A DNA stretch of 64,000 nt from contig JBBHKE010000914.1 of NCBI GenBank assembly GCA_037447655.1, positions 118,303 to 182,302 on the forward strand, given 5' to 3'. Position numbers and translations under genes: made by a program. Shown piece by piece: positions 11,287 to 22,862 of this stretch (position 1 is its first letter; each line of letters starts with the position of its first letter). The stretch comes from Zygnema cylindricum (lineage: Eukaryota > Streptophyta > Zygnematophyceae > Zygnematales > Zygnemataceae). The notes beneath the pieces are model-generated. The model did no database searches and was not told where the DNA came from. It saw nothing but the letters and a program-made list of their open reading frames with translations.

Positions 11287-13179
11287 GGGTATGTCTCCAT
11301 GTGCCAAAGTAAGGGTTTTTTTCTATCGTTTTCCTCTGAAACTTAGGGCACTTTCCCAGCTAAAATTACAGCTATTTTCTGTCGTTTTCCTCCATAACTT
11401 GAAAAAAAACGTGAAAATCCGCCGCCGTACCAAAAAATTGAAATTAACACCGTACAAGTTGTGTTACCTTGATAAAATCACCTTGCGAGGTGATTTTAAA
11501 TACAGTTCCATGAGGTGAGCGAATAGACAGATGTTGTCGCACGTGTCGGAAGTTTTTGACAATTTTTGTGCGCAGCGTACCAAAAAAAAAAACTCACTAA
11601 ACGTTTCCAACCTATGCGTGACTTTTTTCTGTGTAGGGGCCGTGGAGGGGGTCTCGACCAACGGACTCCATTTTGAAAAAAAGAAAGTCCGTGAAAGCTC
11701 CTCTCTCTCTCCCTTTCCCACTAACGCGTCTATCTTACAATTCTTGCAATGAAAAAAGGCAAGAAAGGTATCGAATGAAAGATCTCTAAAAAATATTCCT
11801 TTTGGTTGTCTTTTAGCTTATTTTGATGGCAAGTAGAGTGAGAACGGACGAAAAAACAAAATCGGGAAACCATGGCGGAATGTTTTGGAATTAGTGACGT
11901 CGACGCTAACATAAGTGAGTGTGACGTCAAAATGTTACAAACCCTAAACATCTACAATGTCGCAAGTAGCTAGACGTCTACAACCGTCGCTATTTTGTAA
12001 ACGCCATCAATTGTCGTGAGTTTTGTAGTCGCCTACAACCGTTATAAATTACACCCACGTCTACATCCGTCACAATCTAAAGTAACTATTTCATTTCTTT
12101 ACATAGGAATGCTTTGAAAGTAGTACAGAGAATCTTCTCTAAAAATAAAGTTACAAGACTAGAGTTTCGATTACATGGGAAAGTGCCCTTAGCGACGTAC
12201 CGCGTAAGTTTCAACTGTAAAAAAAATAAAAAATACAAGTACATTTTGTGTCATCGTCGAACTTAAAATGTACTACATGTTGTCGTCTTATGTTTTTCGA
12301 CCCACGACCACGTCAAAAAACATCATCTTCAACCATTGTTTAAAAAAAAGTAGGCGGTGTTTTAAAAAAAATAAATTTCAGTAAACAAACACTAACACAT
12401 ATTCGCCCGTGTCTAAATTTTTCAAAAAATTCAAACGAATTCAAGCGACGACCAAATTGTACACGATTCGCTATGTTTTGTCCATTTGCGTTCAGTACGA
12501 CGTGTAAAGTTACAAAATTCGTTTTGTTTTGTCGGTTTGCGTCATAGTTCAAAAGTAGGTGAAAGTAGGTCCATACAATATGCCCATTGTACGCAAAACA
12601 TACAATATGACCTTAAGACCCATATTGTATTGGTTGCAAAATTAAAAAAAATAGTAACAGGGTTGAGTTGCACATCGATCGATAGAGAATTAAACGTCAT
12701 GTCTAAATTTTGAAAAACATTAGGACAAAAAAATATTTTTCTGTGAGTTTTGAGATGTTTTTTATTTAAACTGTCAGATTTGGACTATCGGACGGTCGCT
12801 GTTCAAAGTAGCGATTTAAGAAGATCACATGAAAAGCCCATAACACAACTTACGATAAAGGCGCCTACAAAAGGACTATGGTTTGCGTCCGGTACTTATT
12901 TCTTTTTTCGCAGGGGGTCTCAAGATTCCGATGTCATTTCACATCGACCGTACAGGAGACGCGAAGGCAAAGCATAACTTCTTCAACCGTAAAACGGCAC
13001 AGGCTGAAAAGCGGTACGTCTACAAATGTCACGGTAAGACATGCGACGTCACAAGCAGGTACAAAAAAATAGCGTGCGTCATCACAGATTGCAGACGATG
13101 ACAGTCGTCCCGGGCGGTGACAGCGTATACAATCGTCACACTTTTAAGTAACAATTTCGTTGTTACACATGGGGACACC
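11287..13179. mobile_element. possible DNA transposon bounded by imperfect TIRs
   Basis: The left end reads GGGTATGTCTCCATGTG; the right end, read on the minus strand, is GGTGTCCCCATGTG. They match over the shared TGTC(T/C)CCATGTG part. Flanking bases are TTA on the left and TAA on the right, so a TA-containing target is plausible but not exact. No transposase is visible inside. It would enclose the better-supported element at 11346-12188. Confidence 0.35.
11346..12188. mobile_element. MITE with 13-bp TIRs and TTA target duplication (PIF/Harbinger-like)
   Basis: Left end GGGCACTTTCCCA (11346-11358) and right end TGGGAAAGTGCCC (12176-12188) are perfect inverted repeats. Both are flanked by TTA (11343-11345 and 12189-12191). 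A 3-bp TTA duplication and GG-initial TIRs are typical of PIF/Harbinger elements. The 843-bp body has no transposase-like ORF, so it is non-autonomous. Confidence 0.7.
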
Positions 13180-13443
13180 TAAAATCCGCATCCGCCGGAT
13201 TTGCGCTAAAAAACAAAGTAGGTTCGCTAAGTTACAAAAACATGAAAACATAACTTTGATGTTAATGGTTTTTTCGTCTATTAAAACATACTTTACCCGT
13301 ACACACTTGTCGAATTATTGATCTAACGGTTACAATTGAAAGGTAAGATTCTCAGCTTCCAATAAGCGGTCGCAAATTGAAAATCAAACAGATGTGTACG
13401 GGAAAATGATGTTTTAAGTGGCGAAAAAATATTAACACTAATA

Positions 13444-13982
13444 CACCGCGCATCGTTATTAGTGTCAAAGTTTAAATAGTGTGTAAGTAAATATACCGTC
13501 ATTGACGCTAATTAAGAATTTGAAAATTAAAAAAAAAAAGGTTTATTCTAATTTCAGTGTTAACGCTAATTTGGAACAGCAAAAATGGAAAATTTTATGT
13601 ACGATTATATACATTATTATATGTATCCGTACAAAATATAAAAAATCGTTCACCGTAGTGAAATTTAAATATCCGTACATGTCAGACTTATTTACATTTC
13701 AGACCAATCCCGTGTTTTTAGCGCACGTTCCTATGCGAACGCGTCCGATTTAATTCATTTTTTGTGAAATTTTCAACTAGAAAGGTACATTTATGTACGG
13801 TCTGACATCTACCGTACACCACAATATTTACATATTAATGTACTTTCATTCTGTACGCTAATTTGTACGGAACCTCAATTAACGTCAAGGAAAAATTAAA
13901 ATCACGTATACTATTTTTGGAAAAAAATCAAAATTTTAAGAACCCAAATTAGTGACCTTGACACTAATAACGATGCGCGGTG
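13444..13982. mobile_element. 539-bp MITE with 25-bp perfect TIRs, TA target
   Basis: The ends are perfect inverted repeats of 25 bp starting CACCGCGCATCGTTATTAGT. They are flanked by TA on both sides (13442-13443 and 13983-13984), as for Tc1/mariner-type elements. The body is AT-rich, non-coding and rich in GTACGG/CCGTAC. A related copy of identical length lies at 24739-25277. Confidence 0.8.
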
Positions 13983-14221
13983 TAGCGATTCACGGTGTAC
14001 TGTCAGGTTTGAAGAGTACGGAAAGAAACAGTATTCGTGCTAAAAGGCCGTTCGGGTTTTTGTACACAGATTGGGTCTATCTGTGTTTCGTACACATTTC
14101 GTACTCACTTGTCCTTGGTTACGTACGGTGTTTTTCAACAGAAATCCAAAAGTCGAAAACGATTGCTTGCGAACGTCAAAGTCGGATACCGCGACCTATA
14201 TTCCTTCCGTTTCAATCCTGA

Positions 14222-14395
14222 CACGTGGAAACAAATGAGTGATGTGGCCATTGGCGGAGAAATACTCAGCACCGACATTCAGCGCCCGATCAACAAATTT
14301 GAACTATTGTACCTTCCGGTAACCCGCTTCGCAAATCGGGACCGTACACTTTCCACAATAGTCAAGGACACGTGGAGAGCATTCTCTGACGTGGC
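14222..14395 (+). promoter_or_regulatory. ACGT-core motifs upstream of the GST gene
   Basis: CACGTGG at 14222-14228 and 14369-14375 and TGACGTGGC at 14387-14395 lie about 385-560 bp before the GST start codon. These are G-box and TGA/bZIP-type cores. The third is the same motif that is repeated in GST intron 1. Promoter function is inferred from position only. Confidence 0.45.
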
Positions 14396-14778
14396 AAATG
14401 ACACCCAAAGAGTACAGTACCAAACGGTCAACACCGACATTCTGTACTTTATCTTTCAAGTCAAAAAATTTATATCTGTACGAAAGTACAGTAACCTCCA
14501 TTGGTACAAAAGATGTTTTCGGACTAACTTCGACGAAACTTCCGCTTGAGTTTCCTCGAAACTACTCACTCTTCTGGAAGCCTATCTCTCCTCCCTCCTC
14601 CTATACCATATAGATACCTCCACAGAGAGAGAGAGAGAGAGAAAAAAAACAATTTTTACTAAAACATTTTGTGGGTTTTCAACTTCCTTACCTGTTACCT
14701 ATCTTCTGTTAGTCTTCCCTTCTTATTTTGTCTCTCCCTTTCAAATTCTCTCACCCACTCTCTCTCTCTCTCTCCACC

Positions 14779-17524
14779 ATGGCTCTCACTCTGTACGGAT
14801 TGGAAATGTCCACCTGCACCAAGCGCGTGGCAACCACCTTTTTGGAGAAGGAGGCAGTGAGTTGAATGCTGACGTGGCATTGACGGAAGGCTGATTTTTG
14901 ATGACGTGGCACTGGTGCAATAATGAACAATGCTGACGTGGCATTGTGAAAAATGAAATATGCTGACGTGGTATTGCTGAAATAAATTAATGCGCTGACG
15001 TGGCTTTGCTGAAAGAATAAGGTGATGACGTGGCATTGCCGGGTGTGCAGGATTACACCCTCAAGACGATAGATTTGATGAAGGGAGAACACAAGCAGGC
15101 GCCTTTCCTGGAGAAGCAGGTACGAATCTCTCCCTCTCTCGTTCTCCTTCTCCCACTATTTGTTTTTTGTTCATTCTTTCTCGCTCAGGCAACTTTTTTT
15201 TCCTCTTTTCCCTACCTCAGGCTCTCTCTCTCTCACTTTCCGCCCTCTCTCTCTCTCATTCTCCCTCTCTCTCTGTCTGTCTGTCTCATCTCTCTCTCTC
15301 TCGTCTCAATTCCGAACTTCCTCTCCACTCTTTTGTGCAGCCCTTCGGCCAGATTCCCGTCCTCGAGGATGGTGACATCAGCATTTTTGGTAAGTTTTGC
15401 CGACCGCAATGCGGTTCCATGTCACTGTTCCGTTTTCTGTTTTCACCGTGTTTTTGTTTTGTTTCTATTCCTGTTACTTATTCTGTTTTCATTTCCGATT
15501 CCGTTTCAGTTTTCTGTTCGGAAGTTGTCTTCAACCAGACCTTCTCTCCAGCATTTTTGCTTTCCTTTTATGAATACTTCTCAAAGTTTTGTTTTCCTCT
15601 TTCTCTCTCTCTCTCTCTCTCTCTCTTTACCTCTCTCTTTTCTTCTCTTTCTCACCTTTTTCTCTATATCTCTCCCTCTCCCTCCCCCTCTTCCTCTCCC
15701 TCCCTCTTCCTCCCCCTCTTCCTCTCCCTCCCTCTCCCTTCCTCTCCCTTTCTCTCCTCTCCCCTCCCTCCTTCTCTCCCTCCCCCAGAATCTCGTGCCA
15801 TTGCCCGGTACATCGCGGAAAAGTACGCTGGACAAGGAATAGAGCTTCTGGGAACCATTCCTAAGGTTAGTCAACTCTAGTCAACTCTAGTTAGCTCTTT
15901 TTGTCTTGTTATCAGAGCAGTTATTACCTGTAACACAATGTGACAGAATCCGCTCGTGGCAATAATATTTCATGGGTTTGAAATTTGGAAAATTACACAC
16001 TTGTAATGCGGTGAAGCCAAAACTGGAATTTTTAGTTTAGTCTTTTTTTCGATTTTGTTTTTGTACGGTCGTAAGGGAGGTTCCTATTTTTTTTGGGTTT
16101 TTTATCCCTTTTGATGATTTTGAGGATAGTCATTTTAAGTAGGAAAAAAGTTGGTCAGTGGAAAAAGGGGATAAAGATTCCGAAATAAAGACATAGAAAT
16201 CGCAATGTAGGAGTTATAACCTCCTATTTTGGCTCTGATTAGTGTGGCTCTAAATGGGGTTTCTTATTTTTCTAATTTTTTGTTTTTAGGAAAAGGCGGC
16301 GGTGAACCAGTGGCTGGAAGTGGAATCTCACAACTACAACCCTCCTATCTCAGGTACTGGTTTCCCCCCATTTGTACCACATTGTCATTTGAAAAAAATA
16401 TGCGTTGCTACTTGGTTTACCGCCATGTCCAAATTTGCATTCTAATTCTTATTCAGTGGAGCCACTCACTTACCCACACTATTTCTGGTGCACAGGAATT
16501 GTGGCCCAAAAGGTGTTCGCTCCGATGTTTGGAGGGACCGCTGATGAGGCGAAAGTTGCCGAGTTCGTGGAGAAGGTGAGGGAGAGGGAGAGTGAGAGGG
16601 AGAGACAAGAGAGAGTGAGTGAGAGAGAGGGAGAGGGAGAGGGAGAGGAAGAAAGAAGAGAGAGAGAGAGAGAGTGAGGGAGAAAGTGTTCATGTGTATG
16701 ACTCGGGTGAGCTCACGGACATTCTTTCATTCATGTCCTATTGATTATTTGAACTATTGTCATATCTTAACAATGTCTTGTTCTCACACAATTTGTTGTT
16801 ATTCATGTGGTCCACTCTTTTTCTGAATTTTTGAAATGATTTTGATGAACTTTGGTAGTAAGTATGAGTCAGTGGGAGTTCCCAAAAGTCATACCAAATT
16901 TAGAGTAGGTTAGCAATGTTGACCCACTTGCTTCTTTTTCCAATTCACAAATTGAGTGGGGAATAATGTTCTTATGTACGATGTCTTGTGAAATGTATTA
17001 GAGGGACTCAAAAATCTGACTCGAAAATCATAACAACACGATTCACCAAAATAGAGTTGAGAATGTTTTATACTTACGTACTAAACGCTTTTTACTATTT
17101 AGTATACAAACTTTACTACCCACAAAGGATTTGCAACCTCAACAACATATGCATTATACCATCATGATATCTTTGAAATTATACTATTTTCTGTCTAATT
17201 TTTTGTTAGTTACACTCTTGAGAATAGTTTGGATGCAAACCTCATTTATGCAATTCTCATAAAAAAAAACGTAATTTTCTGATTCTATTGAACTAAATTG
17301 TTTTTCAGGCATCGAAAGTATTGGATGTCTATGAAGCTCATTTGGCAAAGAACGAGTACTTAGCCGGCGACTTTTTCAGTTTGGCGGATTTGTCTCATCT
17401 TCCGTACACCCAATTCCTGTGGCCCGCGGGACATTCCGATCTTATCACGTCACGTCCCAATGTTAACAAGTGGTGGGAGAAGATTTCTTCTCGCCCCTCG
17501 TGGAAAAAACTTTCACAGTCTTAA
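14779..17524 (+). CDS. GSTF: phi-class glutathione S-transferase, complete, 7 exons
   Basis: Conjugates glutathione to electrophiles in the cytosol. Exons: 14779-14856, 15051-15119, 15341-15389, 15789-15865, 16290-16353, 16496-16575 and 17309-17524 (TAA). All introns are GT-AG with matching phases; total 633 nt, 210 residues, the usual phi length. The start codon is in a strong context (CCACCATGG) just after a CT microsatellite. The N-terminal thioredoxin-fold half shows MSTCTKRV with the phi catalytic Ser (residue 11), PFGQIPVLEDGD with the cis-Pro loop, and IFESRAIARYIAEKY for glutathione binding. The C-terminal helical half shows NEYLAGDFFSLADLSHLPYT and the end RPNVNKWWEKISSRPSW. Seed-plant phi genes usually have two introns, so six is unusual. 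No stops or frameshifts are seen. Class assignment rests on the catalytic Ser and motif set; assignment as a GST is certain. Confidence 0.95.
14870..15034 (+). promoter_or_regulatory. six-unit TGACGTGG array filling GST intron 1
   Basis: TGACGTGG starts at 14870, 14902, 14934, 14964, 14996 and 15026, a spacing of 30-32 bp, with one more TGACG at 14881. Units share a longer core (GCTGACGTGGCATTG) with variable A/T-rich linkers. TGACG is the core of as-1/ocs elements bound by TGA-class bZIP factors, which are classic controllers of GST genes. An enhancer role is inference; the periodic array is directly visible. Confidence 0.8.
15200..15330 (+). repeat. (CT)n tract in GST intron 2
   Basis: CT and CTGT dinucleotide runs before the exon 3 acceptor TTGTGCAG. 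Intron 3 has a second CT/CCT tract (15600-15787) and intron 6 opens with a GA tract (16578-16680). ORFs across them are compositional. Confidence 0.85.
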
Positions 17525-19687
17525 TTTTCCAAGTCATATTTTTCCAAGTCTTATATTTTGGGTTTCCGGCATTCGATTTCGTTTAGAACAAGTGTTTTTC
17601 TTATATTTCTTGTATGTAGTGTAAGTTTTTGTAAGGATTTTGGTATATTTGTAAGGAAATTTGGAGGGGAGTTAGGAAGAGTGGAGGGAGTGAAGGGAAG
17701 GGAGGGGTTTGAGGGAGAGGCTTTGGAAGTGGTTGTAAAGGGTAAGTGGAAGATTTTTGTTGTAGATTTTTGTAAAGCGATGTTTTCGAAATTTATGTAA
17801 TTTTGTTATTTGTGCAATTTTGTTTTGGGATTTGTTGTTTTGGGGATTGCTTAATTTGCAGTATAATTTATTTTTATTTATTTCGAATTTTCACACTCTC
17901 TCCTCCTCCCCTTTGCCTCCCGTTTGATCCTTGCTCTCTCTTCCTACCCCTTTCCCTCCTTTCATTCCTTTTCCATCTTTCTTTCCATTTCTTTACTAGA
18001 ACCTAATGCCCACTGACTTTTTCCTTGTTTTCCTATTAAAATTTAAACTCGATGCCATTATAGAAAATCTTCTTACCGTAGGCGTCTTTGTTATTATATC
18101 ATCGTTTTTGTCATTGAACAATGAAAAATATTTTGATTAAGTACGCAAAAATGAGGTGTTTTTTCGGTCAGAAACTATTAGTCCAAAACTATTACAAAAA
18201 ATCACTAGACATAAGGCAAATTGGTTTCTTTCCAAAATGTGACAATCGTCACGTGACTTTTTTATCTCATCGATAGGATTATAAACACGAGTTTTACTTA
18301 CGTACTGTGAAAAATACTGTTTTTAATGAACTAATGCTACATAACATGTACGTTTTGTACAAAGTGCTGTCGTTTGCTTTATTACCAAAAAATAAAATTC
18401 TTGTATGACATTCTCAAATTTCTCCAAATTCAACAAATTCATCGAACTCAGAAATTTCACTAAATTCACAAAACCGAAATCTCTAAAATTTCCAAATTCA
18501 CAAAGTTCACCAATGTTTCCAAATGTGCTAATTTGACTATATTCACTTGTCACTAAATCCACCAATTTCACTATATTAACGGCTATAATAAGATATAAGG
18601 CTATCCACCGTCAATTTTCTTTTTAACGAGGTACATTTCCACATGGATACAGTGCATTTCCGTACATCCACGAAGTACCTAATTTTTTTTTTTTGGAAAT
18701 GTAAAAATAAGGAAAAAACACAAAACCAACACAATATTCATAGTATTCCTTTGGTTTCTTTTATTCGGAAAAAAATACTATTACAAGTTATCGAATCTAG
18801 AGAAAAGTAAATTAGTACAATTTTGAAACTTTTTCACACGATTCACGTGTTTAATTGTACGGATTTGAAAAAATAGTATAAAAAAAACAATTTTAAATTT
18901 CACAACAATTTTTTAATCCCATTGTCAGTGTGTATTCAAGCAAATAGATTAATTTTGAAACTTTTTCCACCCACAATTTCAGACCACTATTAGTGTGGAT
19001 AGAAGCACACATAAAAACTACACAAACAAAGTTATAGCAAAATCTAAACCATAAAATTCCACAGTAGTGAGACTAGGTAGAAGGAAATCAATAAACTAAT
19101 AATCACCTCTTATTTTCATCCTAAAAAAAAAGAAACTTGTCGATTAAGAAAATCACAAACATGAAAAAGTTGAAAGAAACCGATACATCAAAAGTTTAAA
19201 GAAACCGATTAGTACCCCAACTCAAGAGAATATCCAGCTCAAAATATTCAAATAAGATTATTAACATGCAAAGAATAATAAAAATAAAAAAGTAGCCATT
19301 CATTTGAAAACATATTAAGCTACAAAAACCTCTAGATAGAGCTTTTTTGGGATCTTGTTCAAGTTTTATTTTTATAAACCGGAAGCTTAATATTGATAGG
19401 ACCTTACACAAAAATCAGAGTGCAAAACTACAGCGGAAGCATTCATAACATTCACACAAGAGAGAGCTGTCCACAAAAGCCGCCAATATATTTCATAGAC
19501 ATTTTCTCCCACAAAAGATTAACTTCCCTTTCCCCCTAAGCTGCAGTATATAGTACTGCAAATGTAACGTCACACTATCAAACTAAAAATCAAACTAAAC
19601 AATATAGTGCGCAATAAGCGCCTACAAGTCAAATCGCGTCTTACAACGAAACTACAAAGAAATGCCGTACAAAGCACACGTACAGTC
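17525..19687. other. intergenic AT-rich DNA, with a degenerate AAATTCAC repeat at 18411-18580
   Basis: GST 3' flank and AT-rich spacer. At 18411-18580 the + strand shows repeated short units close to CAAATTCAC or AATTTCAC, about 9-15 bp apart, too degenerate to be a recent array. No ORF in this stretch resembles a protein family I know. Confidence 0.5.
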
Positions 19688-20416
19688 TGTTAGGATTATT
19701 GGGAGAATCGGCGGATCAACCTAAATCATGTTTTGATTCGATGTGGAGAATCGGTCGTCCGCGTATTTGTTGGCGTTTTGGTTCGCGTGGCGTGATTTGA
19801 TTTTGAGTATTGTTTCACGGTTTGAATCGGAGTACCTTTGGTTCGTTTAATGTACGGCGATTCAGTACCAGCCGGTACATAGATAATTTCTGCATGATGG
19901 TTCAGTTTGGTCGTGTCACTGGTGACTGTGTTATTTAGTGCGCTATACGTGTCTAGTTCGTTTTACGTGTCTAGTTCGTTTTAGTGCGTGTCACTCTGGC
20001 GCAGTACGTGTCTAGTGCATTTTAGTGCGTGTCACTTTGTTTTGGCGCTTGAATGCTTTTTAGGCGCACGTCCGCATGTGGACTTCGGCGCCCTCGTCTG
20101 CTTCGGGTTAGTCGATTATTGATCGTGAGTTATCGGTGTTAGAAATTAAATTAATGAGTGTTTTTTCGTTTGGTATCAATCGGGAAGACGCATCATGCGT
20201 CCTATAAGAGTTGCATTATGTGTTTGCAGGTAGGAAGAGAAAAAAGTGAGAGAGGGAGAGGTTATATTAAAAGAAAGGTTTAATACAATGATATTTGGCC
20301 GTATGCTGTTGAAACGTGAGTGTTTTATGTGTAAGAATGTTTGTTCAAAGCTTCCAATGTGTTAATGAGCTTGTTATTTATGAGCATCTATCGGAGCACT
20401 TGATCGATTTTTAACA
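19688..20416 (+). repeat. 5' LTR of element A
   Basis: 729 bp, TG...CA ended. It holds repeated segments such as CGTGTCTAGTTCGTTTTA near 19949-19985. Its close partner is at 22863-23608. Confidence 0.88.
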
Positions 20417-22862
20417 AGTGGTATCGAAGCAGGTTAGTGCTCCAGTTTTTCGTTTGAGAGTAAGATGCTCCAGTATGAGTGTAGTAAAATTCAGTGAGGA
20501 TGTTGAGGCAACGGGAGGAAAGAAAGGCACATATTCTTTGAAGAAAGAACTGGATGCCGATCCGGATGGAGGTGATTCTGTTTTTGAAACCGAAGAATCC
20601 GAAGTTGTCGAAGAGGTTGAAGAAGAGGGAAGAAAAAGGAGAATTGAAATGTGCCAATATGATTTTTTTTTACCTGAGGTGTAGAGGAGTGCTTGTGAAA
20701 GAAGAAGTTGAGTGTGTTGTCCGAGGGGCGAAGTAGATGAAGCTCGGTGTTCTGGAGATCTTTTGAGGGAGTTAAATCTCGAATGAGATGTAATGACGCG
20801 GCTTCTATGTGTTTATTAAATCGAAGAGGTGAATTGAGAGATTCTTTGTTTGAAGGATCCCTTGCGCCGGATCCTTTCAAGTTCGGGAACAGTTGCAATT
20901 CGGATGTTCGGCTCCGAAATCCCGTGGATGAATTGCTTTATTTTCTGAGGGGAAAAAGTAAATCGAGGAAGAGGAAGAAAGAAGAAAATGAAGAGGAGAA
21001 ATCGTATTACTGTTTCAGTTTTGACAGAAGAAAAAATTGATGAGATGGAGATTGAGATGAGAGTGTAGGGGATGATTTTGTGAAGGAGGAAAAAGAAGGA
21101 GAAACGGTCACTTAAAATTTGAAGGAGGACAGTGACGATAATTTGAAGATAAAAATTCCTCATTTCCGTTCGGCCAGGCCAAGGATTTCGGAAGTGTTAT
21201 TTTTCTCGAAATGCTTTCCTGTGTGCGTTAGACGAATGGATTCAGATTTGGCAAGTAGTTTCGAGGTTAAGCCGTGGAGATTGCAAGTCTTGTGGCGAAG
21301 GAATCAGATTCGCAGTTTGAGTTGAAATTGGTCGAAAGAAGAAGCCGGAGAAAAGAAGGAGAAGAAGAGTAAATAAAAGAGTGAAGTGAAGAAGTTGTGA
21401 CGGAGACTGAGAAGGGGAAAAGGCCGCAGAGCCCGCAGAGAATTCCGAGGAGGAGGAATATTGAATTGAATGGAGTGTGAAGACTTGTGTCTGACTGTGG
21501 TAAGAAAGAGGAGGTGGAATTGCAAATGGAAGTTTTCGAGTTCGGAGGCTAGAAATTATATAAGTGAAGTTGCAGTGATGAAGTGGAAGGAGTGAAGCGG
21601 CGTCCGTGAGTGAAATTGAATAGAAACAGTGACGTGAGGAGTGAACCGAGGAGAAGGAAACGAAAGAGAAAAATATGTGTACGAAAATTGTACAGTTCAC
21701 TGTACGGAAAAATGAATCTCGTTTCGTTTTGATTCGTGAACTGGTACAGTACCGTGTGTACATGAAATTCCAGTCCCTTTTGACGCTTAATTTTGAGGAG
21801 TAAGAGGAGACGTTCCGTGTTGGAACAAGGCCGGTATTTCGCCGGCTATTTCGGTCGTTTTCTGACATTGTCAGGCGCCGAACTTTGGTGTGTTGTCGTT
21901 GTGTTCCTTTTGGGTACTCAATTGGTACCTTCGTGGTGACACGTTGAAATATGGAGAAATTTTGGCGTGGAGTTGGAAGTACGGCAAAACTGTTCGAGTG
22001 TTACAGTGAAGCCTAAATTGGTGCGGCGGTTACCTAAATCGCTATGTGGATTAGTTGAAACGTTGTGAAGTCATTTTGACGCAGCTGTTTGTACGGTTGC
22101 CAATGAAATAGGAGTTGAAATTAAGTTTGATTTGGTGTGACGGTTGAAAGTCCGAGAGAAGATCATTTTACGGCCTCCTAAAAAAAAAATTGCGATCACA
22201 TGAATCGCTGTGGAGTTATACAGACGCCGTCAAGATTTGTATTTACAAAATCTATTCAGGTGTATCTGTCATTGAGGAGAATTCGTTCCGTACAAGGCGC
22301 CTATCGAATGCCTCATGTACTTTGAAGAAGGAACGATGCCGGATATTACGGCAACCGGTTTTGGACGTCGAAAAATATCGTCAGGCGAGGAGGGGTTATT
22401 ATTTGACGGCCAAGCAATATTTTCCGTATCTTTTGGTACGATGGAATTGGGGTTCGTCTTTCAGTTTGGAGTTTTCCGGATATTTTATTTCCAGGTATTT
22501 TGGCGGCTACAGTATTTGTATTGTACTTTTTTCGTCGTCATATTTTTTTGGTGGACGTGGATTTATTTCAATTCTGTTTACGCAGATTTTCTGGTACTTT
22601 ATTTGTACCATGTGTACGGGGACTTTGTTTTGTTGCGGAGTTGTTTTATTTGGCGTGATTTTGCGGCGAGGACAGACGCTTTGATTTTGGAATTTCATCG
22701 TTAGTTCCACTTCAGTTTGAAACGGAAGTTACGTCATCTTTTGAAACTGATCTTTCGAATGGTGACATGCAATCTTGTGCTTTTGTACGGTGACATGTTT
22801 AAGAGGGGGCGGCTAAAATCGGCGGCGTGGCATTCCACCGTTTCTTCCAATAAGAAGGGGAT

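Noticed and set aside
14870-15034. CRISPR-like regularly spaced repeats
   Set aside because: A eukaryotic intron with short degenerate units and non-unique linkers; no CRISPR context.
14695-15092. Minus-strand ORFs with repeated Cys-His-Val-Ser peptides near GST intron 1
   Set aside because: The peptide repeat is the translation of the TGACGTGGCATTG array, not a zinc-binding protein.
21242-21868. 208-residue minus-strand ORF in element A
   Set aside because: Low-complexity Ser/Phe/Leu composition antisense to a purine-rich stretch, with no domain; chance ORF.
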